Shown here one piece after another: positions 1-9,779 of a stretch of DNA of 64,000 bases. This stretch comes from Azotobacter paspali. GTDB lineage: Bacteria > Pseudomonadota > Gammaproteobacteria > Pseudomonadales > Pseudomonadaceae. The position numbers and the translations under genes were made by a program. Within the stretch, counting starts at the first letter, position 1, and the number at the start of each line of letters is the position of its first letter. The notes below the pieces were generated by a model. It ran no database searches. It was not told the DNA's origin and worked only from the letters and a program-made list of their open reading frames with translations. Location of the stretch: assembly GCF_042434745.1 (NCBI RefSeq), contig NZ_JBHLSS010000045.1; one strand, 5' to 3'.

Positions 1-1256
1 AATTCGAGCGCGACCTGCGCACTGGCTTCTTCACCGACGAGGACGGCAACACGGACGAACGCTGGTACGACGAATACATCACCGGGCTGGATCGCGCCGA
101 AGGCGACCGCACCCACCTGGAGCCGGGCGTCAGCCTGCCGCTGGAGTGGACCTGGGGCTACCTCAAGCCCTCGGTCAAGATCGCCCATACCCGCTACGAC
201 CTGGATCTGGACGCCCAGGGCAAGGCCACGCTCGGTGGCCAGCGCTTCGACGACAGCCCGGACCGCACCGTGCCGCTCTACAGCCTGGACGGCGGCCTCT
301 ACTTCGACCGCAACGTCAACTGGTTCGGCAAGGGCTTCCGGCAGACCCTGGAGCCGCGCATGTACTACCTCTACGTGCCGTACCGCGACCAGGAGGACAT
401 ACCGGTATTCGATACCGGCGAGCACGTCTTCAGCTACGCCTCGCTGTGGCGCGACAACCGCTTCACCGGCAAGGACCGCATCGGCGACGCCAACCAACTG
501 TCGCTCGGCGTGACCAGCCGCTGGATCGAAGCCAACGGCTTCGAACGCCAGCGCATCAGCTTCGGCCAGACCTTCTACTTCCAGGATCGCCGGGTGCAGA
601 TGCCGCGCGTGAATTACGAGAAGCGCAACGACTCCGAGTCCAAGGTCTCGCCCTATGCGCTGGAATATGTGTACCGCTTCAACCACGACTGGCGCCTGAC
701 CTCCGAGTTCAACTGGGACCCGGACGAGCGCCATCCCCGCTCCAGCAACGTCATGTTCCATTACCAGCCGGCCGACAATCCGAACAAGATCGTCAACCTG
801 GGCTATCGCTACCGCAACGACGTGATGCGCTACAACCAGTCCACCGGTACCTGGGACTACAGTACCGACTTCGGCAACTGCGATACCGATCCGAACTGCA
901 TCAAGGACTACTATAAGATCGACCAGCACGACTTCTCGACTATCTGGCCGCTCGCCCCGCACTGGAGCGCCATCGCCCGCTGGCAGTACGACTACAGCCG
1001 CGATCGCACCCTGGAAGCCTTCGGCGGCTTCGAGTACGACAGTTGCTGCTGGAAGCTGCGCTTGATCAGCCGCTACTGGATCGGCTACGACGAGAACGAA
1101 CTCAACCCGGACCAGAACGACGACGCCGACAAGGGCCTCTTCCTGCAGGTAGTGTTCAAGGGCCTTGGCGGCGTGATGGGCAACAAGGTGGAGGCGTTCC
1201 TCGACCAAGGCATCGAAGGTTACCTCGAACGTGAACAGCAACAAAAAGCTCATTGA
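1..1256 (+). CDS. lptD: LPS-assembly protein LptD, C-terminal part (partial at window edge)
   Basis: The reading frame is open from the window edge (first full codon at base 3) and lacks its N-terminus. The product is the outer-membrane beta-barrel that inserts lipopolysaccharide into the outer leaflet together with LptE. What is visible is the aromatic-rich barrel (alternating Y/W/F strands) and the paired cysteines in EYDSCCWKLRL, which in this family form the disulfides that activate the translocon. It ends in a short polar tail. Its stop lies 26 bp inside the next gene, surA, so the two are translationally linked, and both serve outer-membrane biogenesis. Confidence 0.96.
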   Translation, partial: FERDLRTGFFTDEDGNTDERWYDEYITGLDRAEGDRTHLEPGVSLPLEWTWGYLKPSVKIAHTRYDLDLDAQGKATLGGQRFDDSPDRTVPLYSLDGGLYFDRNVNWFGKGFRQTLEPRMYYLYVPYRDQEDIPVFDTGEHVFSYASLWRDNRFTGKDRIGDANQLSLGVTSRWIEANGFERQRISFGQTFYFQDRRVQMPRVNYEKRNDSESKVSPYALEYVYRFNHDWRLTSEFNWDPDERHPRSSNVMFHYQPADNPNKIVNLGYRYRNDVMRYNQSTGTWDYSTDFGNCDTDPNCIKDYYKIDQHDFSTIWPLAPHWSAIARWQYDYSRDRTLEAFGGFEYDSCCWKLRLISRYWIGYDENELNPDQNDDADKGLFLQVVFKGLGGVMGNKVEAFLDQGIEGYLEREQQQKAH

Positions 1257-2529
1257 TCGCTTGCGCTCGCTGCTGCTGGCGACCTTGCTGCTCGGCAGCG
1301 CGGCACAGGGCGAAGTACGCCCGCTGGACCGTATCGTCGCCATCATCGACAACGATGTGGTCATGCAGACCCAACTCGACCGACGCCTGCGCGAGGTCGA
1401 GCAGACCATCGCCAAGCGCGGCGCCCAGTTGCCGCCACGGGACCAACTCGTCTCCCAGGTGCTGGAGCGGCTGATCCTGGAAAGCATCCAGTTGCAAATG
1501 GGCTCGCGCGCCGGCATCCGCATCGGCGACGAGGAACTCGCCCAGGCGATGGCCACCATCGCCCAGCGCAACGGCCTGACCCTTGAACAGTTCCAGGCCG
1601 CCCTGGCCCGCGACGGCCTGTCCTTCGACGAGGCCCGCGAGCAGGTACGCCGCGAGATGATCATCAGCCGCGTCCGCCAGCGCGTGGTGGCCGACCGCAT
1701 CCAGATCAGCGATCACGAAGTACAGAACTTCCTCGCCTCGGATCTCGGCAAGCTGCAGTTGTCGGAGGAATTCCGCCTGGCCAACATTACCATTCCGCTG
1801 CCCGACGGCGCCCCGCCCGAGCAGATCCAGGCCGCCGAGCAGCAGGTGCTGGAGATCTACCGCCAACTGAGCGACGGCGCCGACTTCGCGCAACTGGCGA
1901 TCACCCGCTCGGCCGGCGAAACCGCCCTGGAAGGCGGCGAGATCGGCTGGCGCAGGGCGGCCCAGTTGCCGCCGCCGTTCGATAACCTGGTCAGCCAGTT
2001 GCCGGTCGGCGGCGTCACCGAGCCGGTGCGTACGCCGGGCGGCTACATCATCCTCAAGCTGCTGGAAAAGCGCGGCGGCAGCGCCCAGATCCGCGACGAG
2101 GTGCACGTTCGCCACATCCTGATCAAGCCGAGCGAAATCCGCACCGATATCGATGCCAGACGCCTGATCGAACGCATCTACGAGCGTATTCTCAACGGCG
2201 AGGACTTTGCCGAACTGGCGAAGAGCTTCTCGGAAGACCCAGGGTCGGCGCTGAACGGCGGCGATCTCAACTGGATCGACCCGAACGCCCTGGTACCGGA
2301 ATTCCGCGACATGATGGCCAAGACGCCCGCCGGCGAGCTGTCGCCGCCGTTCAAGACCCCGTTCGGCTGGCACGTGCTGGAAGTGCTCGGCCGGCGTGCC
2401 ACCGACAGCAGTACCCAAGTCCGCGAACAGCAGGCGATGAACGTGCTGCGCAACCGCAAATATGACGAGGAACTGCAGTCCTGGCTGCGCCAGATCCGCG
2501 ACGAAGCTTACGTGGAAACCAAGCTGTGA
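1231..2529 (+). CDS. surA: Periplasmic chaperone / peptidyl-prolyl isomerase SurA
   Basis: 432 residues from a GTG start inside the 3' end of lptD. A hydrophobic signal peptide (LRSLLLATLLLGSAAQG) is followed by the N-terminal chaperone domain (about residues 25-170). Two parvulin-type PPIase domains follow; the second is recognisable from EVHVRHILIKPSE. SurA escorts unfolded outer-membrane proteins, including LptD, through the periplasm, which fits the overlap with lptD. Length is normal for Pseudomonas SurA. The last 4 bases overlap the pdxA start, so translation is probably coupled. Confidence 0.97.
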   Translation: MNSNKKLIDRLRSLLLATLLLGSAAQGEVRPLDRIVAIIDNDVVMQTQLDRRLREVEQTIAKRGAQLPPRDQLVSQVLERLILESIQLQMGSRAGIRIGDEELAQAMATIAQRNGLTLEQFQAALARDGLSFDEAREQVRREMIISRVRQRVVADRIQISDHEVQNFLASDLGKLQLSEEFRLANITIPLPDGAPPEQIQAAEQQVLEIYRQLSDGADFAQLAITRSAGETALEGGEIGWRRAAQLPPPFDNLVSQLPVGGVTEPVRTPGGYIILKLLEKRGGSAQIRDEVHVRHILIKPSEIRTDIDARRLIERIYERILNGEDFAELAKSFSEDPGSALNGGDLNWIDPNALVPEFRDMMAKTPAGELSPPFKTPFGWHVLEVLGRRATDSSTQVREQQAMNVLRNRKYDEELQSWLRQIRDEAYVETKL

Positions 2530-3512
2530 GCGCGCGGCGCTTCGCCCTCACGCCCGGCGAGCCGGCCGGGATAGGCCCCGACCTGTGCCTGCTGCTGGCC
2601 CGCCAGGCCCAGCCCCAGGCATTGATCGCCATTGCCAGCCGTGCGCTGCTCGCGGAGCGCGCCGCCCTGCTAGGCCTCGACATCGAGCTGATCCCCGTCG
2701 CGCCGGAAGCCTGGCCGACCGCTCCCGCCGCGGCCAGCAGCCTGTACGTATGGGATACGCCACTGCGTGTTGCGGTGCGCGCCGGCCATCTCGATCCGGC
2801 GAACGCCGCCTACGTCTTGGAAACCTTGGACCGCGCCGGTCGCGGCTGCCTGGCCGGCGACTTCGCCGGGATGATCACCGCGCCGGTGCACAAGGGCGTG
2901 ATCAACGAGGCCGGCATTCCCTTCTCCGGGCATACCGAATTCCTCGCCGAGCTGACCGGCACCGAACAGGTGGTGATGATGCTTGCCACCGCCGGCCTGC
3001 GCGTGGCCCTGGTCACCACCCACCTGCCGCTGCGCGCGGTGGCCGACGCCATCACCGCCGAACGCTTGGAGCGGGTGATCCGCATCCTGCACGCCGACCT
3101 GCTCGGCAAGTTCGCCATCGCCCGCCCGCGAATCCTGGTCTGCGGCCTGAATCCACATGCCGGCGAAGGCGGCCACCTGGGCCGCGAGGAAATCGAGGTG
3201 ATCGAACCCGTGCTGGAACGTCTGCGCGGCGAAGGCCTGGATCTGGTCGGCCCGCTGCCGGCCGATACCCTGTTCACCCCCAGACACCTCGAAGACTGCG
3301 ACGCGGTGCTGACGATGTACCACGACCAGGGCCTGCCGGTGCTCAAGTACAAGGGCTTCGGCGCCGCGGTCAACGTGACCCTCGGCTTGCCGATCGTGCG
3401 CACCTCGGTCGATCACGGCACCGCGCTGGATCTGGCCGGCAGCGGTCGGGTCGACACCGGCAGCCTGCAGGTGGCGCTGGAAACCGCCTACGGGATGGAC
3501 GCCGGCCGCTAG
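2526..3512 (+). CDS. pdxA: 4-hydroxythreonine-4-phosphate dehydrogenase
   Basis: 328 residues with a GTG start that shares GTGA with the surA stop. PdxA oxidises 4-phosphohydroxy-L-threonine with NAD in de novo pyridoxal phosphate synthesis; it is a cytosolic, metal-dependent dimer. Family motifs are in place: the metal-binding histidines in FSGHTEFLAEL, LNPHAGEGG and VDHGTALDLAG, and the substrate segment ITAPVHKG. The surA-pdxA-rsmA-apaG-apaH order is conserved in gammaproteobacteria. Confidence 0.97.
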   Translation: MSARRFALTPGEPAGIGPDLCLLLARQAQPQALIAIASRALLAERAALLGLDIELIPVAPEAWPTAPAAASSLYVWDTPLRVAVRAGHLDPANAAYVLETLDRAGRGCLAGDFAGMITAPVHKGVINEAGIPFSGHTEFLAELTGTEQVVMMLATAGLRVALVTTHLPLRAVADAITAERLERVIRILHADLLGKFAIARPRILVCGLNPHAGEGGHLGREEIEVIEPVLERLRGEGLDLVGPLPADTLFTPRHLEDCDAVLTMYHDQGLPVLKYKGFGAAVNVTLGLPIVRTSVDHGTALDLAGSGRVDTGSLQVALETAYGMDAGR

Positions 3513-3635
3513 TCTCGGGCGAAGCCGTCGTGGCCGTCCAGCCGCCCATGGATTCAGGCCTGGCGCGCCTCACTGCTAAACTGCGTCTTTTTGCATTCGC
3601 TTTGAGCTTGTGGCTTGAAGCTTGGAGCCCACCCC

Positions 3636-4454
3636 ATGTCCGAGCTGTACCAGCACCGCGCACGCAAGCGCTTCGGCCAGAACTTCCTGCACGATGCCGG
3701 CGTCATCCACCGCATCCTGCGCGCCATCCATCCCCGCGCCGACGAGCGCCTGGTCGAGATTGGTCCAGGTCAGGGCGCCCTGACCGAGGGTTTGCTCGGT
3801 AGTGGTGCACGACTCGACGTCATCGAGCTGGACCTCGACCTGATCCCGCTGCTCAAACTGAAGTTCGGCCTCGATCCACGCTTCCACCTGCATCAGGGTG
3901 ATGCGCTGAAGTTCGACTTCGCCCGTCTGTGCGGCACGCCACACAGCCTGCGCATCGTCGGCAACCTTCCCTACAACATTTCCACGCCGCTGATTTTCCA
4001 TCTGCTGGAACATGCCGGCCTGATCCGCGACATGCATTTCATGCTGCAGAAGGAAGTGGTCGAGCGCCTGGCTGCCGAGCCGGGCGGTGGCGACTGGGGA
4101 CGGTTGTCGATCATGGTCCAGTACTATTGCCGGGTGGAACACCTGTTCAATGTCGGCTCGGGCGCCTTCAACCCGCCACCGAAGGTCGACTCGGCGATCG
4201 TCCGCCTGGCCCCCCACGAGACCCTGCCGCATCCGGCTAAAGACCCCGCCCTGCTCGAGCGCATCGTCCGCGAGGCCTTCAACCAGCGGCGCAAGACCCT
4301 GCGCAATACCCTCAAGGGCCTGCTCGCCGCCACGGATATAGAAGCCGCCGGCGTCGATGGCAGCCTGCGTCCCGAGCAACTGGACCTGGCCGCCTTCGTC
4401 CGCCTGGCCGATCATCTGCACGCGCGGACGGAGGAACACCGCCCGTCCGAATGA
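3636..4454 (+). CDS. rsmA: 16S rRNA dimethyladenosine transferase RsmA/KsgA
   Basis: 272 residues. The ATG at 3636 has GGAG 8 bp upstream and begins MSELYQHRARKRFGQNFLHD, as in other pseudomonads; an upstream TTG in frame (3615) is unlikely. SAM-binding motif I is VEIGPGQGALT and the catalytic NLPY motif sits in VGNLPYNISTPL. The enzyme dimethylates two adjacent adenines in the 3' terminal helix of 16S rRNA late in 30S assembly. The stop overlaps an in-frame ATG of apaG (ATGA), consistent with operon coupling. Confidence 0.97.
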   Translation: MSELYQHRARKRFGQNFLHDAGVIHRILRAIHPRADERLVEIGPGQGALTEGLLGSGARLDVIELDLDLIPLLKLKFGLDPRFHLHQGDALKFDFARLCGTPHSLRIVGNLPYNISTPLIFHLLEHAGLIRDMHFMLQKEVVERLAAEPGGGDWGRLSIMVQYYCRVEHLFNVGSGAFNPPPKVDSAIVRLAPHETLPHPAKDPALLERIVREAFNQRRKTLRNTLKGLLAATDIEAAGVDGSLRPEQLDLAAFVRLADHLHARTEEHRPSE

Positions 4455-4495
4455 GTCCGAACTCTATTCAGCCATCCGCCAACAGAGCCCAACGC

Positions 4496-4876
4496 ATGTC
4501 AGATCCCCGCTATCAGATCGACGTCAGCGTCGAGACCCGTTACCTGCCGGAGCAGTCGCAGCCGGAGCAGAACCGCTATTTCTTCGCCTACAGCGTGACC
4601 ATCCGCAACAACGGCCTGCTGCCGGCCCAATTGCTGTCGCGCCACTGGCTGATCACCGACGGCGACGGCCATGTCCAGGAAGTTCGCGGCCCCGGCGTGA
4701 TCGGCACGCAGCCGCTGCTCGGCCCAGGGCAGAGCCACAACTACGACAGCAGCACGCTGCTCGCCACCCAGGTCGGCGCCATGCAGGGCAGCTACCAGAT
4801 GGTCGCCGAGGACGGGCACGCCTTCGACGCCCCGATCCATCCGTTCCGCCTGGCCGTGCCCGGGGCCCTGCACTGA
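4496..4876 (+). CDS. apaG: Co2+/Mg2+ efflux-associated protein ApaG
   Basis: 126 residues from the ATG at 4496. The frame also contains an ATG at 4451 overlapping the rsmA stop, but the family begins near MSDPRYQIDVSV, so the downstream start is preferred. ApaG is a small fibronectin-III-like beta-sandwich (ApaG/F-box-associated fold). The conserved core (RHWLITDGDG, VRGPGVIGTQPLLGPG) is complete. Its biochemical role is not well settled. The TGA stop overlaps the apaH ATG. Confidence 0.95.
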   Translation: MSDPRYQIDVSVETRYLPEQSQPEQNRYFFAYSVTIRNNGLLPAQLLSRHWLITDGDGHVQEVRGPGVIGTQPLLGPGQSHNYDSSTLLATQVGAMQGSYQMVAEDGHAFDAPIHPFRLAVPGALH

Positions 4877-5709
4877 TGGCCGTGTATGCGACCGGCGACC
4901 TGCAGGGTTGCCTGGAGCCCCTGAAATGCCTGCTGGACAGAGTTGCCTTCGAGCCCGGCCGGGATCGCCTGTGGCTGACCGGAGACCTGGTCAACCGCGG
5001 TCCCCAGTCACTGGAAACCCTGCGCTTCATCCACGGCATGCGCGACTCGGTGACCACGGTACTGGGCAACCACGACCTGCACCTGCTGGCCGTGGCGCAC
5101 GACATCGAACGCCTGAAGAAGAGCGACACGCTGCGGGAGATCCTCGAGGCGCCCGATCGCGACCTGTTGCTCGACTGGCTGCGCTGGCAGAAACTGCTGC
5201 ACCACGATGGCGAACGCGGCATCCTTCTGGTGCATGCCGGCATCCCGCCGCAATGGTCGTTGAAAAAGGCGTTGCGCCTAGCCGCCGAGGTCGAAGAAGT
5301 CCTCCGCGACGACAGCCGGCTACCGCAATTTCTCGATAGCATGTACGGCAACGAACCCTTGCGCTGGAACGGCCGGTTGCGCGGTACGGCGCGGCTGCGG
5401 ACGATCGCCAACTACTTCACGCAAATGCGCTTCTGCACCGCCGACGGCACCCTCGATCTGAAAAGCAAGGAGGGGCTGGGCAGCGCACCCTACGGCTTCG
5501 CCCCCTGGTTCAGCCATCCCCGGCGCAAGACTCGCGGCCAGAAGATCCTCTTCGGCCACTGGGCCGCCCTGGAAGGCCACTGCGACGAACCCGGAGTGAT
5601 CGCCCTGGACACCGGCTGCGTCTGGGGCGGCGCGCTGACCCTGCTCAACCTGGACACCGGCGAATATCACCGCTGCGCTTGCGATGGTGCCAAGGGTAAC
5701 GCCGGCTAG
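4876..5709 (+). CDS. apaH: Bis(5'-nucleosyl)-tetraphosphatase, symmetrical
   Basis: 277 residues, start overlapping the apaG stop (TGATG). It is a calcineurin-like metallophosphatase with the motifs GDLQGC near the N-terminus, LTGDLVNRGP and VLGNHDLHLL, which carry the metal ligands. ApaH splits Ap4A and related alarmones into two nucleoside diphosphates and also removes Np4 caps from RNA. It is the last gene of the tight surA-pdxA-rsmA-apaG-apaH run. Confidence 0.97.
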   Translation: MAVYATGDLQGCLEPLKCLLDRVAFEPGRDRLWLTGDLVNRGPQSLETLRFIHGMRDSVTTVLGNHDLHLLAVAHDIERLKKSDTLREILEAPDRDLLLDWLRWQKLLHHDGERGILLVHAGIPPQWSLKKALRLAAEVEEVLRDDSRLPQFLDSMYGNEPLRWNGRLRGTARLRTIANYFTQMRFCTADGTLDLKSKEGLGSAPYGFAPWFSHPRRKTRGQKILFGHWAALEGHCDEPGVIALDTGCVWGGALTLLNLDTGEYHRCACDGAKGNAG

Positions 5710-5779
5710 AGGGGCGGTTGCGGATCGGTTAGCCTTTTCCCATTGACGAGCGACCCGTTCCAACCATCGAGGTGCAAAC

Positions 5780-6121
5780 ATGAGCGAATTCCGTCGTATC
5801 CCGCCCCAGCAGGCCCAGGCCCTGCGCAGCCAGGGCGCCGTGGTGGTGGACATCCGCGACCCGCAGAGCTATGCCCAGGGCCATATCGCCGGCGCGTGCC
5901 ATCTGGACAATCAGTCCCTCGCCGACTTCATGGCCCAGGCGGACTTCCAGCGGCCGCTGATCGTCGCCTGCTACCACGGCAACTCCAGCCAGGGCGCCGC
6001 AGCCTACCTGGCCCAGCAGGGCTTCGCCGAGGTCTACAGCCTGGATGGCGGCTTCGAGTTGTGGCGCGCCACCTTCCCCGACGAGGTCGCGCCAGACGTG
6101 GCGGCGGGCCAGCCTGACTGA
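5780..6121 (+). CDS. glpE: Thiosulfate sulfurtransferase GlpE (single-domain rhodanese)
   Basis: 113 residues, the usual length for GlpE. One rhodanese domain with the active-site cysteine in the loop VACYHGNSSQG; the cysteine takes a sulfane sulfur from thiosulfate and passes it to cyanide or a thiol such as thioredoxin. It lies 70 bp downstream of apaH with its own leader. Gene order apaH-glpE is typical of Pseudomonas. Confidence 0.94.
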   Translation: MSEFRRIPPQQAQALRSQGAVVVDIRDPQSYAQGHIAGACHLDNQSLADFMAQADFQRPLIVACYHGNSSQGAAAYLAQQGFAEVYSLDGGFELWRATFPDEVAPDVAAGQPD

Positions 6122-6476
6122 GCCCAGTTCGAACCGATCCAGGTTCGACCCTTTCCGGCCCGCAGGGCGGGCCAGACGCCTCCGCGCAGGCGGCAGACGC
6201 CTTCTTTCCCCTCTCGTCGGACCGTCATCCACGGGCCTCGGGCAATCGCGCATCCCCTTGTCATTTGCTTGCGCAACCGTGCTACTGTCGATACCGAACT
6301 ATTCTTGTTGCTAAGCCATCCAGATCGAGGCAAAGCCGGCACACGGCTTGCTAATTAATTACCAGGCAATGACCTTCGGGCATGGGGGATTTCATCGGCT
6401 GGCCCACGTCAGCGAACCGCCAACACCCAAAAGCTTCAAACTAAAGCCGGCTCCGGGCATCGAACGAGGTGACGAC
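6122..6476 (+). promoter_or_regulatory. 355-bp leader of the prkA block with a sigma-54 (-24/-12) promoter
   Basis: No gene is seen here. At 6337-6352 the sequence CGGCAC-N5-TTGCT matches the sigma-54 consensus TGGCAC-N5-TTGCW with one mismatch, and GG (6338-6339) and GC (6350-6351) are exactly 10 bp apart. Transcription would begin near 6363, leaving about 114 nt of leader. This agrees with the known RpoN control of the E. coli yeaGH operon. A GC-rich inverted repeat near 6157-6176 could end glpE transcription. Confidence 0.65.
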
Positions 6477-8399
6477 ATGAGTATCTTCAGCCACTTTCAA
6501 CAACGCTATGAAACGACGCGTCAGGAAGAGTACTCCCTCCAGGAGTACCTCGAACTGTGCAAGCAGGACCGCAGTGCCTATGTCACCGCAGCCGAACGGA
6601 TGCTGATGGCCATCGGCGAGCCGGAACTGGTGGACACCTCCACCGACCCGCGGCTGTCGCGGATCTTCTCCAACAAGGTGATCCGCCGCTATCCGGCCTT
6701 CGCCGATTTCCATGGCATGGAAGACAGCATCGAGCAAATCGTCTCCTACTTTCGCCATGCGGCTCAGGGCCTGGAAGAGAAGAAGCAGATCCTTTACCTC
6801 CTGGGTCCGGTGGGTGGCGGCAAGTCCTCCCTGGCCGAAAAGCTCAAGCAACTGATAGAGAAGGTGCCCTTCTACGCGATCAAGGGCTCGCCGGTGTTCG
6901 AATCGCCCCTGGGGCTATTCAACGCCGCCGAGGACGGCGATATCCTCGAAGAGGACTTCGGCATTCCGCGCCGCTACCTCTCCACCATCATGTCGCCCTG
7001 GGCGACCAAACGGCTTAACGAGTTCGGCGGCGACATCAGCCAGTTCCGCGTGGTCAAGCTGCATCCCTCGATCCTCAACCAGATCGCAGTGGCCAAGACC
7101 GAGCCAGGCGACGAGAACAACCAGGACATCTCCGCTCTGGTCGGCAAGGTCGATATCCGCAAACTGGAAGAATTCCCGCAGAATGATGCCGACGCCTACA
7201 GCTACTCCGGCGCGCTGTGCCGCGCCAACCAGGGCCTGATGGAATTCGTCGAGATGTTCAAGGCGCCGATCAAGGTGCTCCACCCGCTGCTGACCGCCAC
7301 CCAGGAAGGTAACTACAACAGTACCGAAGGCCTCGGCGCGATCCCCTACAGCGGCATCATCCTCGCCCACTCCAACGAGTCCGAGTGGCACAGCTTTCGC
7401 AACAACAAGAACAACGAGGCGTTCATCGACCGTATCTACATCGTCAAGGTGCCTTACTGCCTGCGCGTCTCCGACGAGATCAGGATCTACGACAAGCTGC
7501 TGACCCACAGCTCGCTGGCCAAGGCCCACTGCGCACCGGACACCCTTAAGATGCTGGCCCAGTTCTCCGTGCTTTCGCGACTGAAAGAACCGGAAAACTC
7601 CAACATCTACTCGAAAATGCGCGTCTATGACGGCGAAAACCTGAAGGACACCGATCCCAAGGCCAAGTCGATCCAGGAGTACCGCGACTCCGCCGGGGTA
7701 GACGAGGGCATGAACGGTCTGTCGACTCGCTTCGCCTTCAAGATCCTCTCCAAGGTGTTCAACTTCGACCCGCACGAAATCGCCGCCAACCCGGTGCACC
7801 TGCTCTACGTGCTGGAGCAGCAGATCGAGCAGGAACAGTTCCCGCCGGAGGTGCGCGAACGCTACCTGCGCTACATTAAGGAATACTTAGCGCCGCGCTA
7901 CATCGACTTCATCGGCAAGGAGATCCAGACCGCCTACCTCGAGTCCTACAGCGAATACGGTCAAAACATCTTCGACCGCTACGTGCTCTACGCCGACTTC
8001 TGGATTCAGGATCAGGAGTACCGCGACCCGGAAACCGGCGAGATCCTTAACCGCATGGCCCTCAACGAGGAACTGGAGAAGATCGAGAAGCCGGCCGGCA
8101 TCAGCAACCCGAAGGATTTCCGCAACGAGATCGTCAACTTCGTGCTGCGTGCCCGCGCCAACAACAACGGCAAGAACCCCAGTTGGCTCAGCTACGAGAA
8201 GCTGCGCGTGGTAATCGAGAAGAAGATGTTCTCCAATACCGAAGACCTGCTGCCGGTCATCAGCTTCAACGCCAAGGCGAGCAAGGAAGACCAGCAGAAG
8301 CACAACGACTTCGTCAAGCGTATGGTCGAACGCGGTTACACCGAGAAGCAGGTCAGGCTGCTCTCCGAGTGGTATCTGCGGGTTCGAAAGTCGCAGTAA
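6477..8399 (+). CDS. prkA: PrkA family serine protein kinase (YeaG)
   Basis: 640 residues from ATG 6477 (MSIFSHFQQRYE); longer in-frame starts upstream lie in the leader. The N-terminal AAA+-type PrkA domain has Walker A LGPVGGGKSS near residue 105, followed by the C-terminal PrkA kinase-like domain. Homologues act in stationary-phase and nitrogen-starvation survival. It is first in a three-gene block with yeaH and ycgB, an arrangement conserved across many proteobacteria, and is preceded by a -24/-12 promoter. Confidence 0.96.
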   Translation: MSIFSHFQQRYETTRQEEYSLQEYLELCKQDRSAYVTAAERMLMAIGEPELVDTSTDPRLSRIFSNKVIRRYPAFADFHGMEDSIEQIVSYFRHAAQGLEEKKQILYLLGPVGGGKSSLAEKLKQLIEKVPFYAIKGSPVFESPLGLFNAAEDGDILEEDFGIPRRYLSTIMSPWATKRLNEFGGDISQFRVVKLHPSILNQIAVAKTEPGDENNQDISALVGKVDIRKLEEFPQNDADAYSYSGALCRANQGLMEFVEMFKAPIKVLHPLLTATQEGNYNSTEGLGAIPYSGIILAHSNESEWHSFRNNKNNEAFIDRIYIVKVPYCLRVSDEIRIYDKLLTHSSLAKAHCAPDTLKMLAQFSVLSRLKEPENSNIYSKMRVYDGENLKDTDPKAKSIQEYRDSAGVDEGMNGLSTRFAFKILSKVFNFDPHEIAANPVHLLYVLEQQIEQEQFPPEVRERYLRYIKEYLAPRYIDFIGKEIQTAYLESYSEYGQNIFDRYVLYADFWIQDQEYRDPETGEILNRMALNEELEKIEKPAGISNPKDFRNEIVNFVLRARANNNGKNPSWLSYEKLRVVIEKKMFSNTEDLLPVISFNAKASKEDQQKHNDFVKRMVERGYTEKQVRLLSEWYLRVRKSQ

Positions 8400-8504
8400 T
8401 CCAGCCGCAAACCCCATGTCTTAAGCTGCAGGCGGAAGCAAGCCCCCGAGTTCGGCTCCGCTTGCGGTTTGTGGCTTGAGGTTGGCAGCTCCCCGGAGGG
8501 GTTT

Positions 8505-9779
8505 ATGAGTTATGTGATCGACCGACGTCTGAACGGTAAGAACAAGAGCACGGTGAACCGCCAGCGCTTCCTGCGGCGTTACCGTGATCACATCAAGAAG
8601 GCGGTAGAGGAGGCAGTCAGCCGCCGCTCCATCACCGACATGGAACATGGCGAGCAGATCAGCATTCCCGGGCGGGACATCGACGAGCCCGTGCTGCATC
8701 ATGGTCGGGGCGGCAAACAGACCATCGTCCACCCAGGTAACAAGGAATTCACCGCCGGCGAACGCATTCCGCGCCCGTCAGGCGGCGGGGGCGGCGGCAG
8801 CGGCTCCGGTAAGGCCAGCAACAGCGGCGAAGGCATGGATGACTTCGTCTTCCAGATCACCCAGGAGGAGTTTCTCGACTTCATGTTCGAGGACCTCGAA
8901 CTGCCCAACCTGGTCAAGCGCCACATCACCGGCGCAGATACCTTCAAAACGGTGCGTGCCGGCATCAGCAGCGAAGGCAACCCCTCGCGGATCAACATCG
9001 TCCGCACTCTGCGCTCGGCCCATGCCCGGCGCATCGCCCTGTCCGGCAACAGCCGCGCCAAGCTGCGCGAGGCCAAGGCCGAACTGGAGCGGCTGAAGAT
9101 CGAGGAACCGGACAACTTCGGCGACATCCAGAAACTGGAGGCGGAGATCACTCGCCTACGCATGCGCATCGAGCGGGTGCCCTACCTCGACACCTTCGAC
9201 CTCAAGTACAACCTGCTGGTCAAACAACCCAACCCCAGCTCCAAGGCGGTGATGTTCTGCGTGATGGACGTCTCCGGCTCCATGACCCAGGCGACCAAGG
9301 ACATCGCCAAGCGCTTCTTCATCCTGCTTTACCTGTTCCTCAAGCGCAGCTACGACAAGATCGATGTGGTGTTCATCCGCCACCACACCAGCGCCAAGGA
9401 AGTTGACGAGGAAGAATTCTTCTATTCTCGGGAAACCGGCGGCACCATCGTCTCCAGTGCCCTCAAAATGATGCAGGAGGTGATGGTCGAGCGCTACCCG
9501 CTCAACGAATGGAACATCTATGCCGCCCAGGCTTCGGACGGCGACAACTGGAACGACGACTCGCCGATCTGCCGGGATATCCTGATCAAACAGATCATGC
9601 CGTTCGTGCAGTACTATAGCTACGTCGAAATCACCCCGCGCGAACACCAGGCGTTGTGGTACGAGTACGAGAGCGTCCGCGAAGCATTTCCCGACTCCTT
9701 CGCCCAGCAGCAAATAGTGTCGGCCGCCGACATCTATCCAGTGTTCCGCGAACTCTTCCAGCGGAGGCTTGTGACATGA
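8505..9779 (+). CDS. yeaH: YeaH/YhbH family protein (UPF0229) with von Willebrand A domain
   Basis: 424 residues; ATG 8505 has a strong GGAGGGG 4 bp upstream. A basic N-terminus (RRLNGKNKSTVNRQRFLRR) is followed by a glycine/serine linker (about residues 85-110) and a C-terminal VWA-like domain whose MIDAS motif is MDVSGSMTQ. The role is not known biochemically; it is always found with PrkA and SpoVR proteins and is presumed to work with them. The last bases overlap the ycgB start (ATGA). Confidence 0.94.
   Translation: MSYVIDRRLNGKNKSTVNRQRFLRRYRDHIKKAVEEAVSRRSITDMEHGEQISIPGRDIDEPVLHHGRGGKQTIVHPGNKEFTAGERIPRPSGGGGGGSGSGKASNSGEGMDDFVFQITQEEFLDFMFEDLELPNLVKRHITGADTFKTVRAGISSEGNPSRINIVRTLRSAHARRIALSGNSRAKLREAKAELERLKIEEPDNFGDIQKLEAEITRLRMRIERVPYLDTFDLKYNLLVKQPNPSSKAVMFCVMDVSGSMTQATKDIAKRFFILLYLFLKRSYDKIDVVFIRHHTSAKEVDEEEFFYSRETGGTIVSSALKMMQEVMVERYPLNEWNIYAAQASDGDNWNDDSPICRDILIKQIMPFVQYYSYVEITPREHQALWYEYESVREAFPDSFAQQQIVSAADIYPVFRELFQRRLVT

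Noticed and set aside
4451..4495. Upstream ATG as the apaG start
   Set aside because: It would add 15 residues not typical of the family; the ATG at 4496 gives the normal length.
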